DNA of 63,475 bases from RGIG5612 sp045600845 (GCA_045600845.1 JAZRYR010000030.1:1-63475), one strand, 5' to 3'; shown: positions 52,681-62,007, counted from the first letter of the stretch. A program made the numbers and translations. Notes: generated by a model not told the origin, from the sequence alone.

Positions 52681-53703
52681 ATGGATGGGAATATTTTTGA
52701 TTATTTAGAATGGCGCGGTGATCTGCCTTTTGAGCAGAACGAGTTGAATGCAATCGATGCTCTTATTTTTTCCTGTCTTTCTTATGTGAATTATGTACGG
52801 GCGAAAGGAAAATCTCAAAGTCTTGCAGAAGCTTATGCAATAACCCGAACGCTTCCGAAACAAGACCGGTTCTGCGGTCTGGAGCTGGTGCGGGAGGACA
52901 CCTTGAAACTTGCCGAAAAGATTTCCGACTACAAGCGTTTTAAAAAAGTTCAGGTCACGGATTATATTGAATTGCATTCCGAAGAATTGGAAAAACAATT
53001 CAGCGCGATGGTCTTTCCGTTTAAGGATGATTCCATTTTTGTTGCCTTCCGCGGGACGGATAATTCTTTGGTGGGATGGAAAGAAAATCTGAATATGGCC
53101 TTTACGGATGGAACTCCGGCACAGCTGGAGGCTACGGCTTATGTGGAACAGATTGCAGAAAAATATCCGGAAAAGCAGATATATTTAGGCGGTCATTCCA
53201 AGGGCGGAAATCTGGCTGTATGGGCGGCAGTCCATGTTTCTGAAAAAATACAGAACCGGTTAAAATATGTTTTTAATAATGATGGACCGGGATTTATCCG
53301 TGATTTCAGTGGCACCAGGGAATTTCAGAATGTAGAAAATAAAATTTTATCTTTTGTTCCGGAATCTTCGATTATTGGAGTAATTATGGGAACAATCAGT
53401 TATCTGACCATTGAAAGTACCGGCGTTTCCGTGATGCAGCATCACCCATTCACCTGGAAGGTACATGGAAAACATTTTGTGTATAAAACAGAAAAAACTT
53501 TTTCCAGTGAAAAAATCAGCGAATATCTGAACAATATTATCGATACTATGAGCCCGGAGGAGCTGGAAGAATTTGTGGATCAATTGTACGATGATTTAAG
53601 GGGGAATAAAGTAGAAACGATTTCCGACCTGAAGAAAAATCTCTGGAGGAATTGCCGGGGAATCGTCCGACGGTTCAAGATATTCCGAAACAAACGGAAA
53701 TAA
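52681..53703 (+). CDS. DUF2974 (Mbeg1-like) alpha/beta-hydrolase
   Basis: The 340-residue protein matches DUF2974: FDYLEWRGDLPFEQNELNAID, then FVAFRGTDNSLVGWKENLNM and the nucleophile elbow YLGGHSKGGNLAVWAA with Ser173, followed by FNNDGPGF. These lipase-like cytoplasmic proteins are frequent in Clostridia and Lactobacillales and have no assigned substrate. It begins 33 bases before the first URO-D array gene, so they may share a transcript. Confidence 0.88.
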   Translation: MDGNIFDYLEWRGDLPFEQNELNAIDALIFSCLSYVNYVRAKGKSQSLAEAYAITRTLPKQDRFCGLELVREDTLKLAEKISDYKRFKKVQVTDYIELHSEELEKQFSAMVFPFKDDSIFVAFRGTDNSLVGWKENLNMAFTDGTPAQLEATAYVEQIAEKYPEKQIYLGGHSKGGNLAVWAAVHVSEKIQNRLKYVFNNDGPGFIRDFSGTREFQNVENKILSFVPESSIIGVIMGTISYLTIESTGVSVMQHHPFTWKVHGKHFVYKTEKTFSSEKISEYLNNIIDTMSPEELEEFVDQLYDDLRGNKVETISDLKKNLWRNCRGIVRRFKIFRNKRK

Positions 53704-53735
53704 GATATATTATTAATTGTTAGGAGGAAGGAATT

Positions 53736-54767
53736 ATGGCACGTTTAACAGAAAAAGAAAACTATTTAAGATGCTTGGCTGGCGAAGTCCCAGAGTGGAT
53801 TCCCCACATTGTATTAGCAGACAATTCCGATAGCGGAAGAATGCGTCCAAGCGCAGGCGCTTCACCATCCATTTTAAATGGCCAGTTTGATCCAAAGGGA
53901 GATCACAAGGATATTTGGGGTGTAGAATATGTTACCAGCAAAGAGGCAGCCGGCGGCATGCTTCCAAAAACTTGGGACTTTCTTTTAGATGACGTTACCA
54001 AGTGGAGAGATGTTATCAAAGCTCCGGATTTTTCCGGCGTTGACTGGGAGATGATGGCAAAGAAAGATCTTGAATTTGCAAAAATCAACCGTAACGAAAC
54101 GGCATTAGAGTATGGCTGCCACAGCGGATTCTTCCTGGATCTGATGGCATTCATGGGATTTACGGAGGGCCTTTGCGCTTTATTTGATGAACCGGAAGAA
54201 TGCAAAGAACTGCTTCAGTACTTAAGCGATTTCTATTATGACATTGCAGTGAAGACCATCGATTACTACAAACCGGACATCCTTCAGATGGGCGATGACA
54301 ACGCAGCATGGGGAAATCCTTTCGTGTCTCTGGATATGTACCGTGAATTCTTCCTGCCTCACTATAAGAGAATGGCTTCTCTGGCAAAAGAAAGAAATAT
54401 CCCTATTACCTTCCATGATTGTGGAAAATGCGAAATCTTCATGGATGACATGGTAAATGAAATTGGTGTTAACGGATGGAATCCAGCGCAGAACTGCAAC
54501 GACTTAGCGGCAATCAAAGCAAAGTTCGGCAGCAAACTGGTTCTTACCGGCTGCATTAACTCTTCCCAGACTTTCATGGGCGACCTGACGGAAGATCAGA
54601 TCCATGACATCGTTTGGGACGTTGCAAACAACTATGCACCAGGCGGCGGTTTCGCGTTCTTGGTAACCTTCATCATTCCGGATCCGAATGATCAGGAAGC
54701 AATCTGGAAGAGAGATATGGTAAACAAATATATCGCAGAATGTGCAGAGAGCTTTTATAAGAAATAA
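53736..54767 (+). CDS. URO-D/MtaA-fold protein, array member 1
   Basis: The 343-residue TIM-barrel protein belongs to the uroporphyrinogen decarboxylase (URO-D) superfamily, which also includes the methylcobamide:CoM methyltransferases MtaA and MtbA. The heme-pathway motif with MRQAGR is missing, so it is not HemE. A possible metal site is His227-x-Cys229 plus Cys232 (FHDCGKCEIFMDD) with Cys273 in TGCINSSQTF. The Cys that MtaA-type enzymes carry in an SPGCG motif is replaced by APGGGF. This is the most divergent of the plus-strand six (MARLTEKENYLRC, CLAGEVPEWIPH). It has an SD AGGAGGAAGG and is followed by a terminator. Confidence 0.85.
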   Translation: MARLTEKENYLRCLAGEVPEWIPHIVLADNSDSGRMRPSAGASPSILNGQFDPKGDHKDIWGVEYVTSKEAAGGMLPKTWDFLLDDVTKWRDVIKAPDFSGVDWEMMAKKDLEFAKINRNETALEYGCHSGFFLDLMAFMGFTEGLCALFDEPEECKELLQYLSDFYYDIAVKTIDYYKPDILQMGDDNAAWGNPFVSLDMYREFFLPHYKRMASLAKERNIPITFHDCGKCEIFMDDMVNEIGVNGWNPAQNCNDLAAIKAKFGSKLVLTGCINSSQTFMGDLTEDQIHDIVWDVANNYAPGGGFAFLVTFIIPDPNDQEAIWKRDMVNKYIAECAESFYKK

Positions 54768-54854
54768 AACCGCTTCGAAATATATGGATTTCTTCTATAT
54801 AAAAAAGAAAACTAATGTAAAATCAAATTACTATTAAGCAGATAATGCTTTGGG

Positions 54855-54881
54855 GCGCTCATCGTAAGGTGAGCGCTTTTT
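54855..54881 (+). terminator. Terminator after array member 1
   Basis: GCGCTCATC (54855-54863) pairs with GGTGAGCGC (54868-54876, one wobble pair) around GTAA, followed by five T residues. The 54768-55008 gap also has a strong SD and a 5-codon frame at 54896-54918. Confidence 0.8.
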
Positions 54882-55008
54882 GTCGAAAAACAATAGGAGG
54901 TATGTACCATACCGGCTGATTTTTCACAAATTCATGATAAATAGTTCACCTGTTTTTCAAATTTGATTCATATTATGCAGGAAGAAACTTGATGGGAAGG
55001 ACATAATC

Positions 55009-56406
55009 ATGAAAAAAAACATTTCTCTATTTCTTACGCTTGGGCTGGCCGCAGCGCTTCTTCTTTCCGCATGTGGCAACTCTGCGGAAAATAATCTCTC
55101 AGGCAGTTCTGAAAAGTCTCCAGAAAGGCATTCTAATGCCCATATATTGGAACTGAAAGGAACTAGTGCAAGCCTTGATGGAACGGATTTACCGGAATAT
55201 GACTATACTTGGAAGGTGAATCCGGCATTCGAAGGGGAACAATATGAAGGAACGGAGCCGGAGGAAGGTCTTTCTGCCTACATTGCTCATGACATTATCT
55301 ACTATCCGGAAATCCCGGAATCGGAGTTTGCAATTGAAAATTATGACGATGATCAGGAATGGGTGACCAGATATACAGCGGAAGGCTTGGAAGATTTTAT
55401 ATTCAGTACTTTACCTGTTTTGGGAAGTGAACTTCCAAAAGAAATGATGCATTCTGCAGAGGAAGCGTATCAGAATCCGGTCATTCATATAACCGAGCCG
55501 GGAGAGTATGTTATTGAGGGCTCTTTCAACGGACAGCTGTGGTTTGATTTTGGCGAGGAAGAAGATGCCTTTGCGGATCCCTCTGCAGCAGTTACCGTAA
55601 TATTGAATGGAGCAGATGTGAATTGCTCCGTAGCGCCGGCCATTGTTTTCCATGATGTTTACGAATGCGATAACACCTGGGAAGAAAAGGAAACTTACAG
55701 CGACATAACGGACCTGAGCGATGCGGGAGTTAAAATAATTCTTGCCGATGGAACGGAGAATAATTTTACCGGAGCCAATGTCTATCGGCTTTTAAAATCA
55801 AAGTATAAAAAGGAAGGAAGCACGGTACAGAAAAAGCTTTGGAAAATGGACGGAGCTTTTTACAGTTTCCAGTCCATGAGGATTTCCGGAGAGGAAAAAG
55901 GCACTGGTATCTTGAATATCACCAGCACAACCTTTGAAGGTCTGGATTCGGAACTTCACATGACCATTGATGGCGGTTATGTAAACATCTTCTCGCAGGA
56001 TGATGGAATTAATGTGAATGAAGACCATGTTTCGGTGTTTACCATGAATGATGGACATCTGACCATTTTTGCCAGTCTTGGAAGTGAGGGCGATGTTATA
56101 GACTCTAACGGGTTCATCCGGATTAACGGCGGACAGATTGCGGGAACCAGCAAGTCTCCGGGTGATGAGCTTTTAGACTCCGATGAAGGAACCTATATTG
56201 ACGAAAAGGCAGTAGTTATTTATGGGGGAAGCACCTCGGAAAATGGCGGAATGGGAGGCCCGGGAGGTATGACCCCTCCAGACGGAATGCCAGGTGGACA
56301 AACCCCTCCAGATGGCTTCGGAGGCCCGGGAGGCCAGAATCCGCTGGGCCAAATGACCTCTCCAGATGGAACGTCTGGCGCACCGACTCCACCGGAATGG
56401 AATTGA
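55009..56406 (+). CDS. DUF4353 carbohydrate-binding-type lipoprotein
   Basis: The 465-residue protein starts with a lipoprotein signal (lipobox LLSAC, Cys22). Residues ~160-410 resemble DUF4353, a beta-helix-like CotH-associated domain with ELHMTIDGGYVNIFSQDDG, INVNEDHVSVFTMNDG and DGHLTIFASLGSEGDVIDSNG. The last 55 residues are Gly/Pro repeats (PPDGMPGGQTPPDGFGGPGG), probably a flexible surface tail. It breaks the URO-D array and has its own terminator, so it may be a later insertion or a surface partner. Its ligand is unknown. Confidence 0.8.
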   Translation: MKKNISLFLTLGLAAALLLSACGNSAENNLSGSSEKSPERHSNAHILELKGTSASLDGTDLPEYDYTWKVNPAFEGEQYEGTEPEEGLSAYIAHDIIYYPEIPESEFAIENYDDDQEWVTRYTAEGLEDFIFSTLPVLGSELPKEMMHSAEEAYQNPVIHITEPGEYVIEGSFNGQLWFDFGEEEDAFADPSAAVTVILNGADVNCSVAPAIVFHDVYECDNTWEEKETYSDITDLSDAGVKIILADGTENNFTGANVYRLLKSKYKKEGSTVQKKLWKMDGAFYSFQSMRISGEEKGTGILNITSTTFEGLDSELHMTIDGGYVNIFSQDDGINVNEDHVSVFTMNDGHLTIFASLGSEGDVIDSNGFIRINGGQIAGTSKSPGDELLDSDEGTYIDEKAVVIYGGSTSENGGMGGPGGMTPPDGMPGGQTPPDGFGGPGGQNPLGQMTSPDGTSGAPTPPEWN

Positions 56407-56444
56407 GTGGTTCTACAAAAATTGATAATTTGTTGATTTTTTCC

Positions 56445-56472
56445 AAGAGGCACCGTAAAGGTGCCTCTTTTT
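56445..56472 (+). terminator. Terminator after the lipoprotein gene
   Basis: AAGAGGCACC (56445-56454) pairs with GGTGCCTCTT (56460-56469) around GTAAA, followed by TTT. Confidence 0.85.
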
Positions 56473-56576
56473 GTAATATATTATAAATGTGGTATAAGGG
56501 CATTTCATATAGTATCTACTATGTGGTAGAATTATACGACTTATTATCGAAAAAAATAATTTAAGGAGATAGAACT

Positions 56577-57599
56577 ATGGCACAGTTAACAGAGAGAGAA
56601 AACTATTTGATGGCTCTTCGTGGCGAACAGCCAGAATGGATTCCGCATATCAGTATGGATCCTACAAGAAAAGGCCCATCAGGAAACGCTTCCGTTTCAT
56701 GGTTAAGAAAACATTATTATCCAGATGGAGACCACAAGGACATCTTCGGCGTACAGTATATTACAAGCGAAGAAGCAGCTGGTGGTATGCTTCCAAGAAC
56801 ATGGGATTTCTTATTAGATGACATCACAAAATGGCACGATGTAATCAAAGTTCCGGATATCAGCGGATTTGATTGGGAACAGATGGCAAAGAAAGACCTT
56901 GCAAACCGTGACTATGTAAACCAGGCTGGCTCTTATGGCGTAGGCGGAACTGGATACTTCCAGCACTTAATGGCATTCATGGGATTCACAGAGGGCCTTT
57001 GTGCATTATACGAAGAACCAGAAGAATGTGACGCTCTTTTCGATTACTTATGCGATTTCTACTGTGAAGTTATTGAGAAAACAATCGACCTTTACAAACC
57101 AGACATCATGGGTATCACCGATGATACCGCTGCATGGGGAAATCCTTTCGTTTCATTAGAGATGATGCAGCATTATTTCGTTCCTCGTTATAAGAGAATG
57201 GCAGACTATGCTCATGACAGAGATATCCCTGTAACTCTTCATAACTGCGGTAAATGCGAAATCTTCATGGATGACATGGTAAACGTTGTTGGCATCAGCG
57301 GATGGAACCCAGCTCAGAACTGCAACGACTTAGCAGCAATCAAGAAGAAATTCGGTAACAAGTTAGTTCTTACCGGATGCATTAACTCTTCCCAGACTTT
57401 CGAAGATCCTAACATCACAGAAGAACAGATTCGTGAAATCTGCTGGGATGTTGCAAACAAGTATGCACCAGGCGGCGGCTTTGCATTCCAGTGCCACTTC
57501 ATCATGCCGGATCCTAACGATCAGCATATGATCTGGAAGAGAGATACGGTAAACAAAGTTATGGAAGAAATCAGCCACGAGTTTTACAAAAAGAACTAA
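56577..57599 (+). CDS. URO-D/MtaA-fold protein, array member 2
   Basis: 340 residues, with MAQLTERENYLMALRGEQPEW at the start and HNCGKCEIFMDD plus TGCINSSQTFEDPN as the likely metal site. The linker SYGVGGTGYFQHLMAFMGF differs from members 3-5 and matches member 6, so these two may share a ligand. The region ahead of it has an imperfect palindrome (CATATAGTATC...TACTATGTG, about 56505-56524) near a possible TAGAAT -10. An SD AAGGAGAT is present. It starts the run of five closely spaced copies. Confidence 0.85.
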   Translation: MAQLTERENYLMALRGEQPEWIPHISMDPTRKGPSGNASVSWLRKHYYPDGDHKDIFGVQYITSEEAAGGMLPRTWDFLLDDITKWHDVIKVPDISGFDWEQMAKKDLANRDYVNQAGSYGVGGTGYFQHLMAFMGFTEGLCALYEEPEECDALFDYLCDFYCEVIEKTIDLYKPDIMGITDDTAAWGNPFVSLEMMQHYFVPRYKRMADYAHDRDIPVTLHNCGKCEIFMDDMVNVVGISGWNPAQNCNDLAAIKKKFGNKLVLTGCINSSQTFEDPNITEEQIREICWDVANKYAPGGGFAFQCHFIMPDPNDQHMIWKRDTVNKVMEEISHEFYKKN

Positions 57600-57619
57600 T
57601 TCGTTCGGTACTTTTTCAG

Positions 57620-57640
57620 GGCCGCCGAAGCGGCGGCCTT
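57620..57640 (+). terminator. Strong intercistronic hairpin in the URO-D array
   Basis: GGCCGCCG-AAG-CGGCGGCC is a perfect 8-bp GC stem with only TT after it. It probably causes partial termination or stabilises mRNA between members 2 and 3. Confidence 0.5.
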
Positions 57641-57677
57641 GCTAATCAAAATCATAAAAAAATAAGGAGAAATAACT

Positions 57678-58703
57678 ATGGCACAGTTAACAGAGAGAGA
57701 AAACTATTTAATGGCCGTTAGAGGCGAGCAGCCAGAATGGATTCCAGTAATTCGTATGGACCGCAGCGGTAAGGGACCTACATGCATGGCATCCCCTTCC
57801 TTCTTAATGGGACAGATGAGACCTGGCGGAGACAACAAGGACATTTGGGGCGTTGAATATGTAACCAGTGCAGAAGCTGGCGGCGCTATGATTCCTAAGA
57901 CATGGGACTTTTTATTAGACGATATCACAAAATGGCGTGATGTAATCAAAGCTCCATCACTGGAAGGCATTGACTGGGAACAGATGGCAAAGAAAGATCT
58001 TGAAATGTTCAAGGTTGACCGTGAGAACAAAGTTGTTGTTTACATGACTGGCGGCACAGGTATCTTCCAGGCATTAATGGCATTCATGGGATTCACAGAA
58101 GGTCTTTGCGCATTATCCGAAGAACCAGAAGAGTGCGAAGCATTATTCGATTACTTCACAGACTTCTACTGCAAGGTTATGGAAAACTGCATCGATTACT
58201 ACAAACCAGATGCAATCCAGCTGACAGACGATACAGCTGCATGGGGAAATCCTTTCGTATCTCTTCCAATGTTCCAGAAATATTTCGTTCCTCGTTACAG
58301 CAGATTTACACAGTTTGCAAAAGACAGAGGTCTTTTCGTTACTTATCATAACTGCGGTAAATGCGAAAGCTTCATGCCAGATATGATTGAAAAAGTTGGC
58401 GTTACTGTATGGGATCCAGCTCAGGACTGCAACGACCTGATGGCTCTTAAGAACAAATATGGCAACAGACTGATCATGTCCGGATGTATCAACGGTTCTT
58501 CTACATTCGTAGCTGACGACTTAACAGAAGATAGAATCCGTGAGATCCTTTGGGATGTAGCTAACAAATACGCACCAGGCGGCGGCTTCTTCTTCCAGGC
58601 AAGCTTCATTATTCCAGATGAAACAAATCAGTATGATATCTGGAGAAGAGATACTGTATTCAACGTTATGGATGAAATCAGTAAAGAATTCTACAAAAAA
58701 TAA
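57678..58703 (+). CDS. URO-D/MtaA-fold protein, array member 3
   Basis: 341 residues. Most like member 4: both share MFKxDREN, CESFM in place of CEIFM (HNCGKCESFMPD), and FAKDRGLFVTYHN or YAKDRGLFVTYHN. The later Cys lies in SGCINGSSTFVADD. Its substrate-side segment GIFQALMAFMGF and EKVGVTVWDPAQDC are distinct. It is followed after 15 bases by member 4 and likely cotranscribed. Confidence 0.85.
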   Translation: MAQLTERENYLMAVRGEQPEWIPVIRMDRSGKGPTCMASPSFLMGQMRPGGDNKDIWGVEYVTSAEAGGAMIPKTWDFLLDDITKWRDVIKAPSLEGIDWEQMAKKDLEMFKVDRENKVVVYMTGGTGIFQALMAFMGFTEGLCALSEEPEECEALFDYFTDFYCKVMENCIDYYKPDAIQLTDDTAAWGNPFVSLPMFQKYFVPRYSRFTQFAKDRGLFVTYHNCGKCESFMPDMIEKVGVTVWDPAQDCNDLMALKNKYGNRLIMSGCINGSSTFVADDLTEDRIREILWDVANKYAPGGGFFFQASFIIPDETNQYDIWRRDTVFNVMDEISKEFYKK

Positions 58704-58718
58704 TTAAGGAGAATTACT

Positions 58719-59744
58719 ATGGCACAGTTAACAGAGCGCGAGAATTATTTAATGGCAGTTCGTGGCGAACAGCCGGAATGGATTCCACATATCACTATGG
58801 AACGTGGAATTAAAGGACCTACCACTGGAGCATCACCATCATTCTTAATGTCACATATGTTCCCAGGTGGAGATCACAAAGATATTTGGGGTGTTGAATA
58901 CATCACAAGTAAAGAAGCAGCAGGCGGAATGATCCCTAAAACATGGGACTTCTTATTAGACGATATCACAAAATGGCATGATGTTATCAAAGCTCCAGAT
59001 CTTAGCGGATTTGATTGGGAAATGATGGCAAAGAAAGACCTTGAAATGTTCAAACCAGACCGTGAGAACCAGATCGTTACTTATTCAGCAGGTGGCTCAG
59101 GACTTTTCCAGGCATTAATGGCATTCATGGGATTCACAGAAGGCCTTTGCGCATTATTCGATGAACCAGAAGAGTGCGAAGCACTGTTCGATTACATCAC
59201 AGATTTCTATTGTGAAGTTATGGATCACACGGTTGATTTTTACAAACCAGACGCAATCCAGCTTACAGACGATACCGCTGCATGGGGAAATCCTTTCGTA
59301 TCATTAGAAATGTTCCAGCAGTTCTTCGTTCCACGTTATGCTAGATTTACACAGTATGCAAAAGACAGAGGTCTTTTCGTTACATATCATAACTGTGGCA
59401 AATGCGAAAGCTTCATGGACGATATGGTTAACATCGTTGGTGTTAAGGTTTGGGACCCAGCTCAGAACTGCAACGACTTAGCAGCAATCAAGAAGAAATT
59501 CGGTAACAACCTGATCATGTCCGGATGTATCAACGGTTCTACAACCTTCGAAGTTAAAGACTTAACAGAAGAAAAGATTTATGACATTGTTTGGGACGTA
59601 GCAAACCAGTACGCACCAGGCGGCGGCTTCTTCTTCCAGAGTCACTTCATCATTCCGGATGAAACAAACGAATTCGATATTTGGAGAAAGAACACTGTTA
59701 ACAAAGCTATGGACGAAGTTGGACACGAGTTCTACAAGAAATAA
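58719..59744 (+). CDS. URO-D/MtaA-fold protein, array member 4
   Basis: 341 residues, closest to member 3 by the CESFM and DRGLFVTYHN segments, with SGCINGSTTFEVKD for the later Cys. It retains the APGGGFFFQ signature of members 3-5. The SD is TAAGGAG 8 bases from the ATG. A terminator lies 25 bases past its stop, so members 3-4 may form one unit and 5-6 the next. Confidence 0.85.
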   Translation: MAQLTERENYLMAVRGEQPEWIPHITMERGIKGPTTGASPSFLMSHMFPGGDHKDIWGVEYITSKEAAGGMIPKTWDFLLDDITKWHDVIKAPDLSGFDWEMMAKKDLEMFKPDRENQIVTYSAGGSGLFQALMAFMGFTEGLCALFDEPEECEALFDYITDFYCEVMDHTVDFYKPDAIQLTDDTAAWGNPFVSLEMFQQFFVPRYARFTQYAKDRGLFVTYHNCGKCESFMDDMVNIVGVKVWDPAQNCNDLAAIKKKFGNNLIMSGCINGSTTFEVKDLTEEKIYDIVWDVANQYAPGGGFFFQSHFIIPDETNEFDIWRKNTVNKAMDEVGHEFYKK

Positions 59745-59768
59745 TTTGAAAAACAATATTTCCATTAC

Positions 59769-59799
59769 AGACCGTCGGGGAAACCCGATGGTCTTTTTT
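59769..59799 (+). terminator. Terminator within the URO-D array
   Basis: AGACCGTCGGG (59769-59779) pairs with CCCGATGGTCT (59784-59794) around GAAA, followed by a T run. Confidence 0.85.
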
Positions 59800-59883
59800 G
59801 ATTTACTTATAACAGTCCGTATGGTAACATTTCAACATAGGAAAAAGATATTTCATACCTAAAATTAGGAAGGGAGAAAAACT

Positions 59884-60906
59884 ATGGCACAGTTAACAGA
59901 AAAAGAGAACTATTTGCGTTGCATTAGAGGCGAACAGCCGGAATGGATTCCGGTTATTACGATGGACCCTGCAATCAAAGGACCTACTGGCGGAGCATCT
60001 CCGTCTTTCATGATGAGAGCAATGGATCCAAACGGCGATCACAGAGATATTTGGGGTGTTGAATACATCACTAGTAAAGAGGCAGCAGGCGGAATGATTC
60101 CTAAGACATGGGACTTCATCCTTGACGACATCACAAAATGGCATGATGTTATCAAAGCTCCATCACTGGAAGGCATTGATTGGGAAATGATGGCAAAGAA
60201 AGATAGGGAAAGAATGCCGGTAGACCGCGAGAATCAGGCAGTTACCTACGGCGCTGGCGGCGGCGGAATCTTCCAGAACTTAATGGCATTCATGGGATTC
60301 ACAGAAGGCCTTTGCGCTCTGTCGGAAGAACCAGAAGAATGTGAAGCACTTTTCGATTACTTAACAGATTTCTACTGCCAGGTTATTGAAAAAACTATCG
60401 ACTTATACAAGCCAGACGTAATGTCTATTGGCGATGATACAGCAGCATGGGGAAATCCTTTCGTATCCCTGAACATGTTCCAGAAATTCTTCGTACCTCG
60501 TTATGCAAGACTTACGGATTACGCTAAGGAAAGAGATCTTCCGATTACTTACCATAACTGCGGTAAATGCGAAATCTTCTTAGATGATATGGTTAACACC
60601 GTTGGTATCAATGCATGGGACCCTGCACAGAACTGCAACGACCTTGCTGGCATCAAAGCAAAATTCGGTAACAGACTGATCCTTTCCGGATGTATCAATG
60701 GTTCTTCTACATTCGTAGCAGACGATTTAACCGAAGAAAAGATCCGTGATATTCTTTGGGACGTAGCGAACAAATACGCTCCAGGCGGCGGCTTCTTCTT
60801 CCAGGTATTCTTACTGATCGATGATAAGACAGACAAATACATGCAGTGGAAGAAAGATACCATCAACAAAGTAATGTTTGAAATCAGTAAAGAATTCTAC
60901 AAATAA
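59884..60906 (+). CDS. URO-D/MtaA-fold protein, array member 5
   Basis: 340 residues with HNCGKCEIFLDD and SGCINGSSTFVADD. It has a Gly-rich segment, VTYGAGGGGIFQNLMAFMGF, and a C-terminal LLIDDKTDKYMQWKKD where other members have IPDExN. An SD GGAAGGGAG precedes the ATG. It follows the terminator at 59769, so it needs a promoter in the 139-base gap, where TTGCCC-like boxes are weak. Member 6 comes 21 bases later. Confidence 0.85.
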   Translation: MAQLTEKENYLRCIRGEQPEWIPVITMDPAIKGPTGGASPSFMMRAMDPNGDHRDIWGVEYITSKEAAGGMIPKTWDFILDDITKWHDVIKAPSLEGIDWEMMAKKDRERMPVDRENQAVTYGAGGGGIFQNLMAFMGFTEGLCALSEEPEECEALFDYLTDFYCQVIEKTIDLYKPDVMSIGDDTAAWGNPFVSLNMFQKFFVPRYARLTDYAKERDLPITYHNCGKCEIFLDDMVNTVGINAWDPAQNCNDLAGIKAKFGNRLILSGCINGSSTFVADDLTEEKIRDILWDVANKYAPGGGFFFQVFLLIDDKTDKYMQWKKDTINKVMFEISKEFYK

Positions 60907-60927
60907 AAAATATAAGGAGAGTTAACA

Positions 60928-61956
60928 ATGGCACAGTTAACAGAGAAAGAAAACTATTTTATGTGTTTACGTGGCGAAGTTCCTGAGTGGATTCCGCACA
61001 TGGCAGCAGATCCTTCCTACAAATGGGAACGCGCAACCGCTGGCGCATCACCATCTTTCTTAATGAAAGCTATGGACCCAAATGGAGACCATAAGGATAT
61101 CTGGGGCGTTGAGCATGTAACCAGCAAAGAAGCTGGCGGCGCTATGATTCCTAAGACATGGGACTTCATTCTTGACGATATTACAAAATGGCGTGATGTA
61201 ATCAAAGCTCCAAATCTTGACGAAATCGATTTCGAGCAGATGGCAAAGAAAGATTTAGAGAAAGCAAACATCGACCGTTCCAAACAGGCAGTACAGTACG
61301 GCGTAGCAGGAACTGGTTACTTCCAGCACTTAATGGCATTCATGGGCTTTACCGAAGGTCTTTGCGCATTATATGAAGAACCAGAAGAATGCGAAGAATT
61401 ATTCCAGTACTTAAGCGATTTCTATGTAGAAGTTGTAAATCGTTCTATCGATTACTATCAGCCGGATATCATGTCTTTAGTAGACGATACCGCAGCATGG
61501 GGAAATCCTTTCATTTCCGTTGAAATGTACGACAAATTCTTACTTCCACATTATAAGAGATTATCCGACATCGCTCATGACAGAGATATGTTCGTAAGCT
61601 TCCATAACTGTGGAAAATGCGAATGCTTCGTAGACGATATGGTTAACGTACTTGGCGTTAATGTATGGAACCCGGCTCAGAACTGCAACGACTTAGTAGC
61701 TATTAAGGAAAAATACGGCAGCAAGTTCGTAATGGCAGGCTGCATCAACTCTTCTTCCACCTTCCAGGCGGACTTAAACGAAGAGCAGATTCGGGAAATC
61801 GTTTGGGACGTAGCAAACACCTACGCACCAGGCGGCGGCTTCTGCTTCATGGCTTCTTTCATCATTCCAGATCCGAACGATCAGAAAGCTATCTGGAAGA
61901 GAGATATGGTTAATGAAGTAATGCATGAAGTATCACGCGAATTCTACAAAAAATAA
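60928..61956 (+). CDS. URO-D/MtaA-fold protein, array member 6
   Basis: 342 residues. It has HNCGKCECFVDDMVN (an extra Cys replacing Ile), AGCINSSSTFQADL, and the same IPDPNDQxxIWKRDMVN end as member 1. The segment AGTGYFQHLMAFMGF matches member 2. An SD AAGGAG is 8 bases upstream. It is followed by a terminator and then by the convergent seventh member. Confidence 0.85.
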   Translation: MAQLTEKENYFMCLRGEVPEWIPHMAADPSYKWERATAGASPSFLMKAMDPNGDHKDIWGVEHVTSKEAGGAMIPKTWDFILDDITKWRDVIKAPNLDEIDFEQMAKKDLEKANIDRSKQAVQYGVAGTGYFQHLMAFMGFTEGLCALYEEPEECEELFQYLSDFYVEVVNRSIDYYQPDIMSLVDDTAAWGNPFISVEMYDKFLLPHYKRLSDIAHDRDMFVSFHNCGKCECFVDDMVNVLGVNVWNPAQNCNDLVAIKEKYGSKFVMAGCINSSSTFQADLNEEQIREIVWDVANTYAPGGGFCFMASFIIPDPNDQKAIWKRDMVNEVMHEVSREFYKK

Positions 61957-61976
61957 TATCATATGATATTCATAAG

Positions 61977-62007
61977 AAAAGGCGCTTGGATTTCCAAACG
62001 CCTTTTT
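61977..62007. terminator. Bidirectional terminator at the end of the URO-D array
   Basis: AAAAGGCGCTTGG (61977-61989) pairs with CCAAACGCCTTTT (61994-62006) with one mismatch, followed by TTTT. A palindrome ATATCATATGATAT (61956-61969) lies just before it. Confidence 0.8.

Noticed and set aside
53736..61956. Heme-pathway uroporphyrinogen decarboxylase (hemE)
   Set aside because: The N-terminal MRQAGR motif is missing in all members, and a HxC-type metal motif typical of methyltransferases is present.
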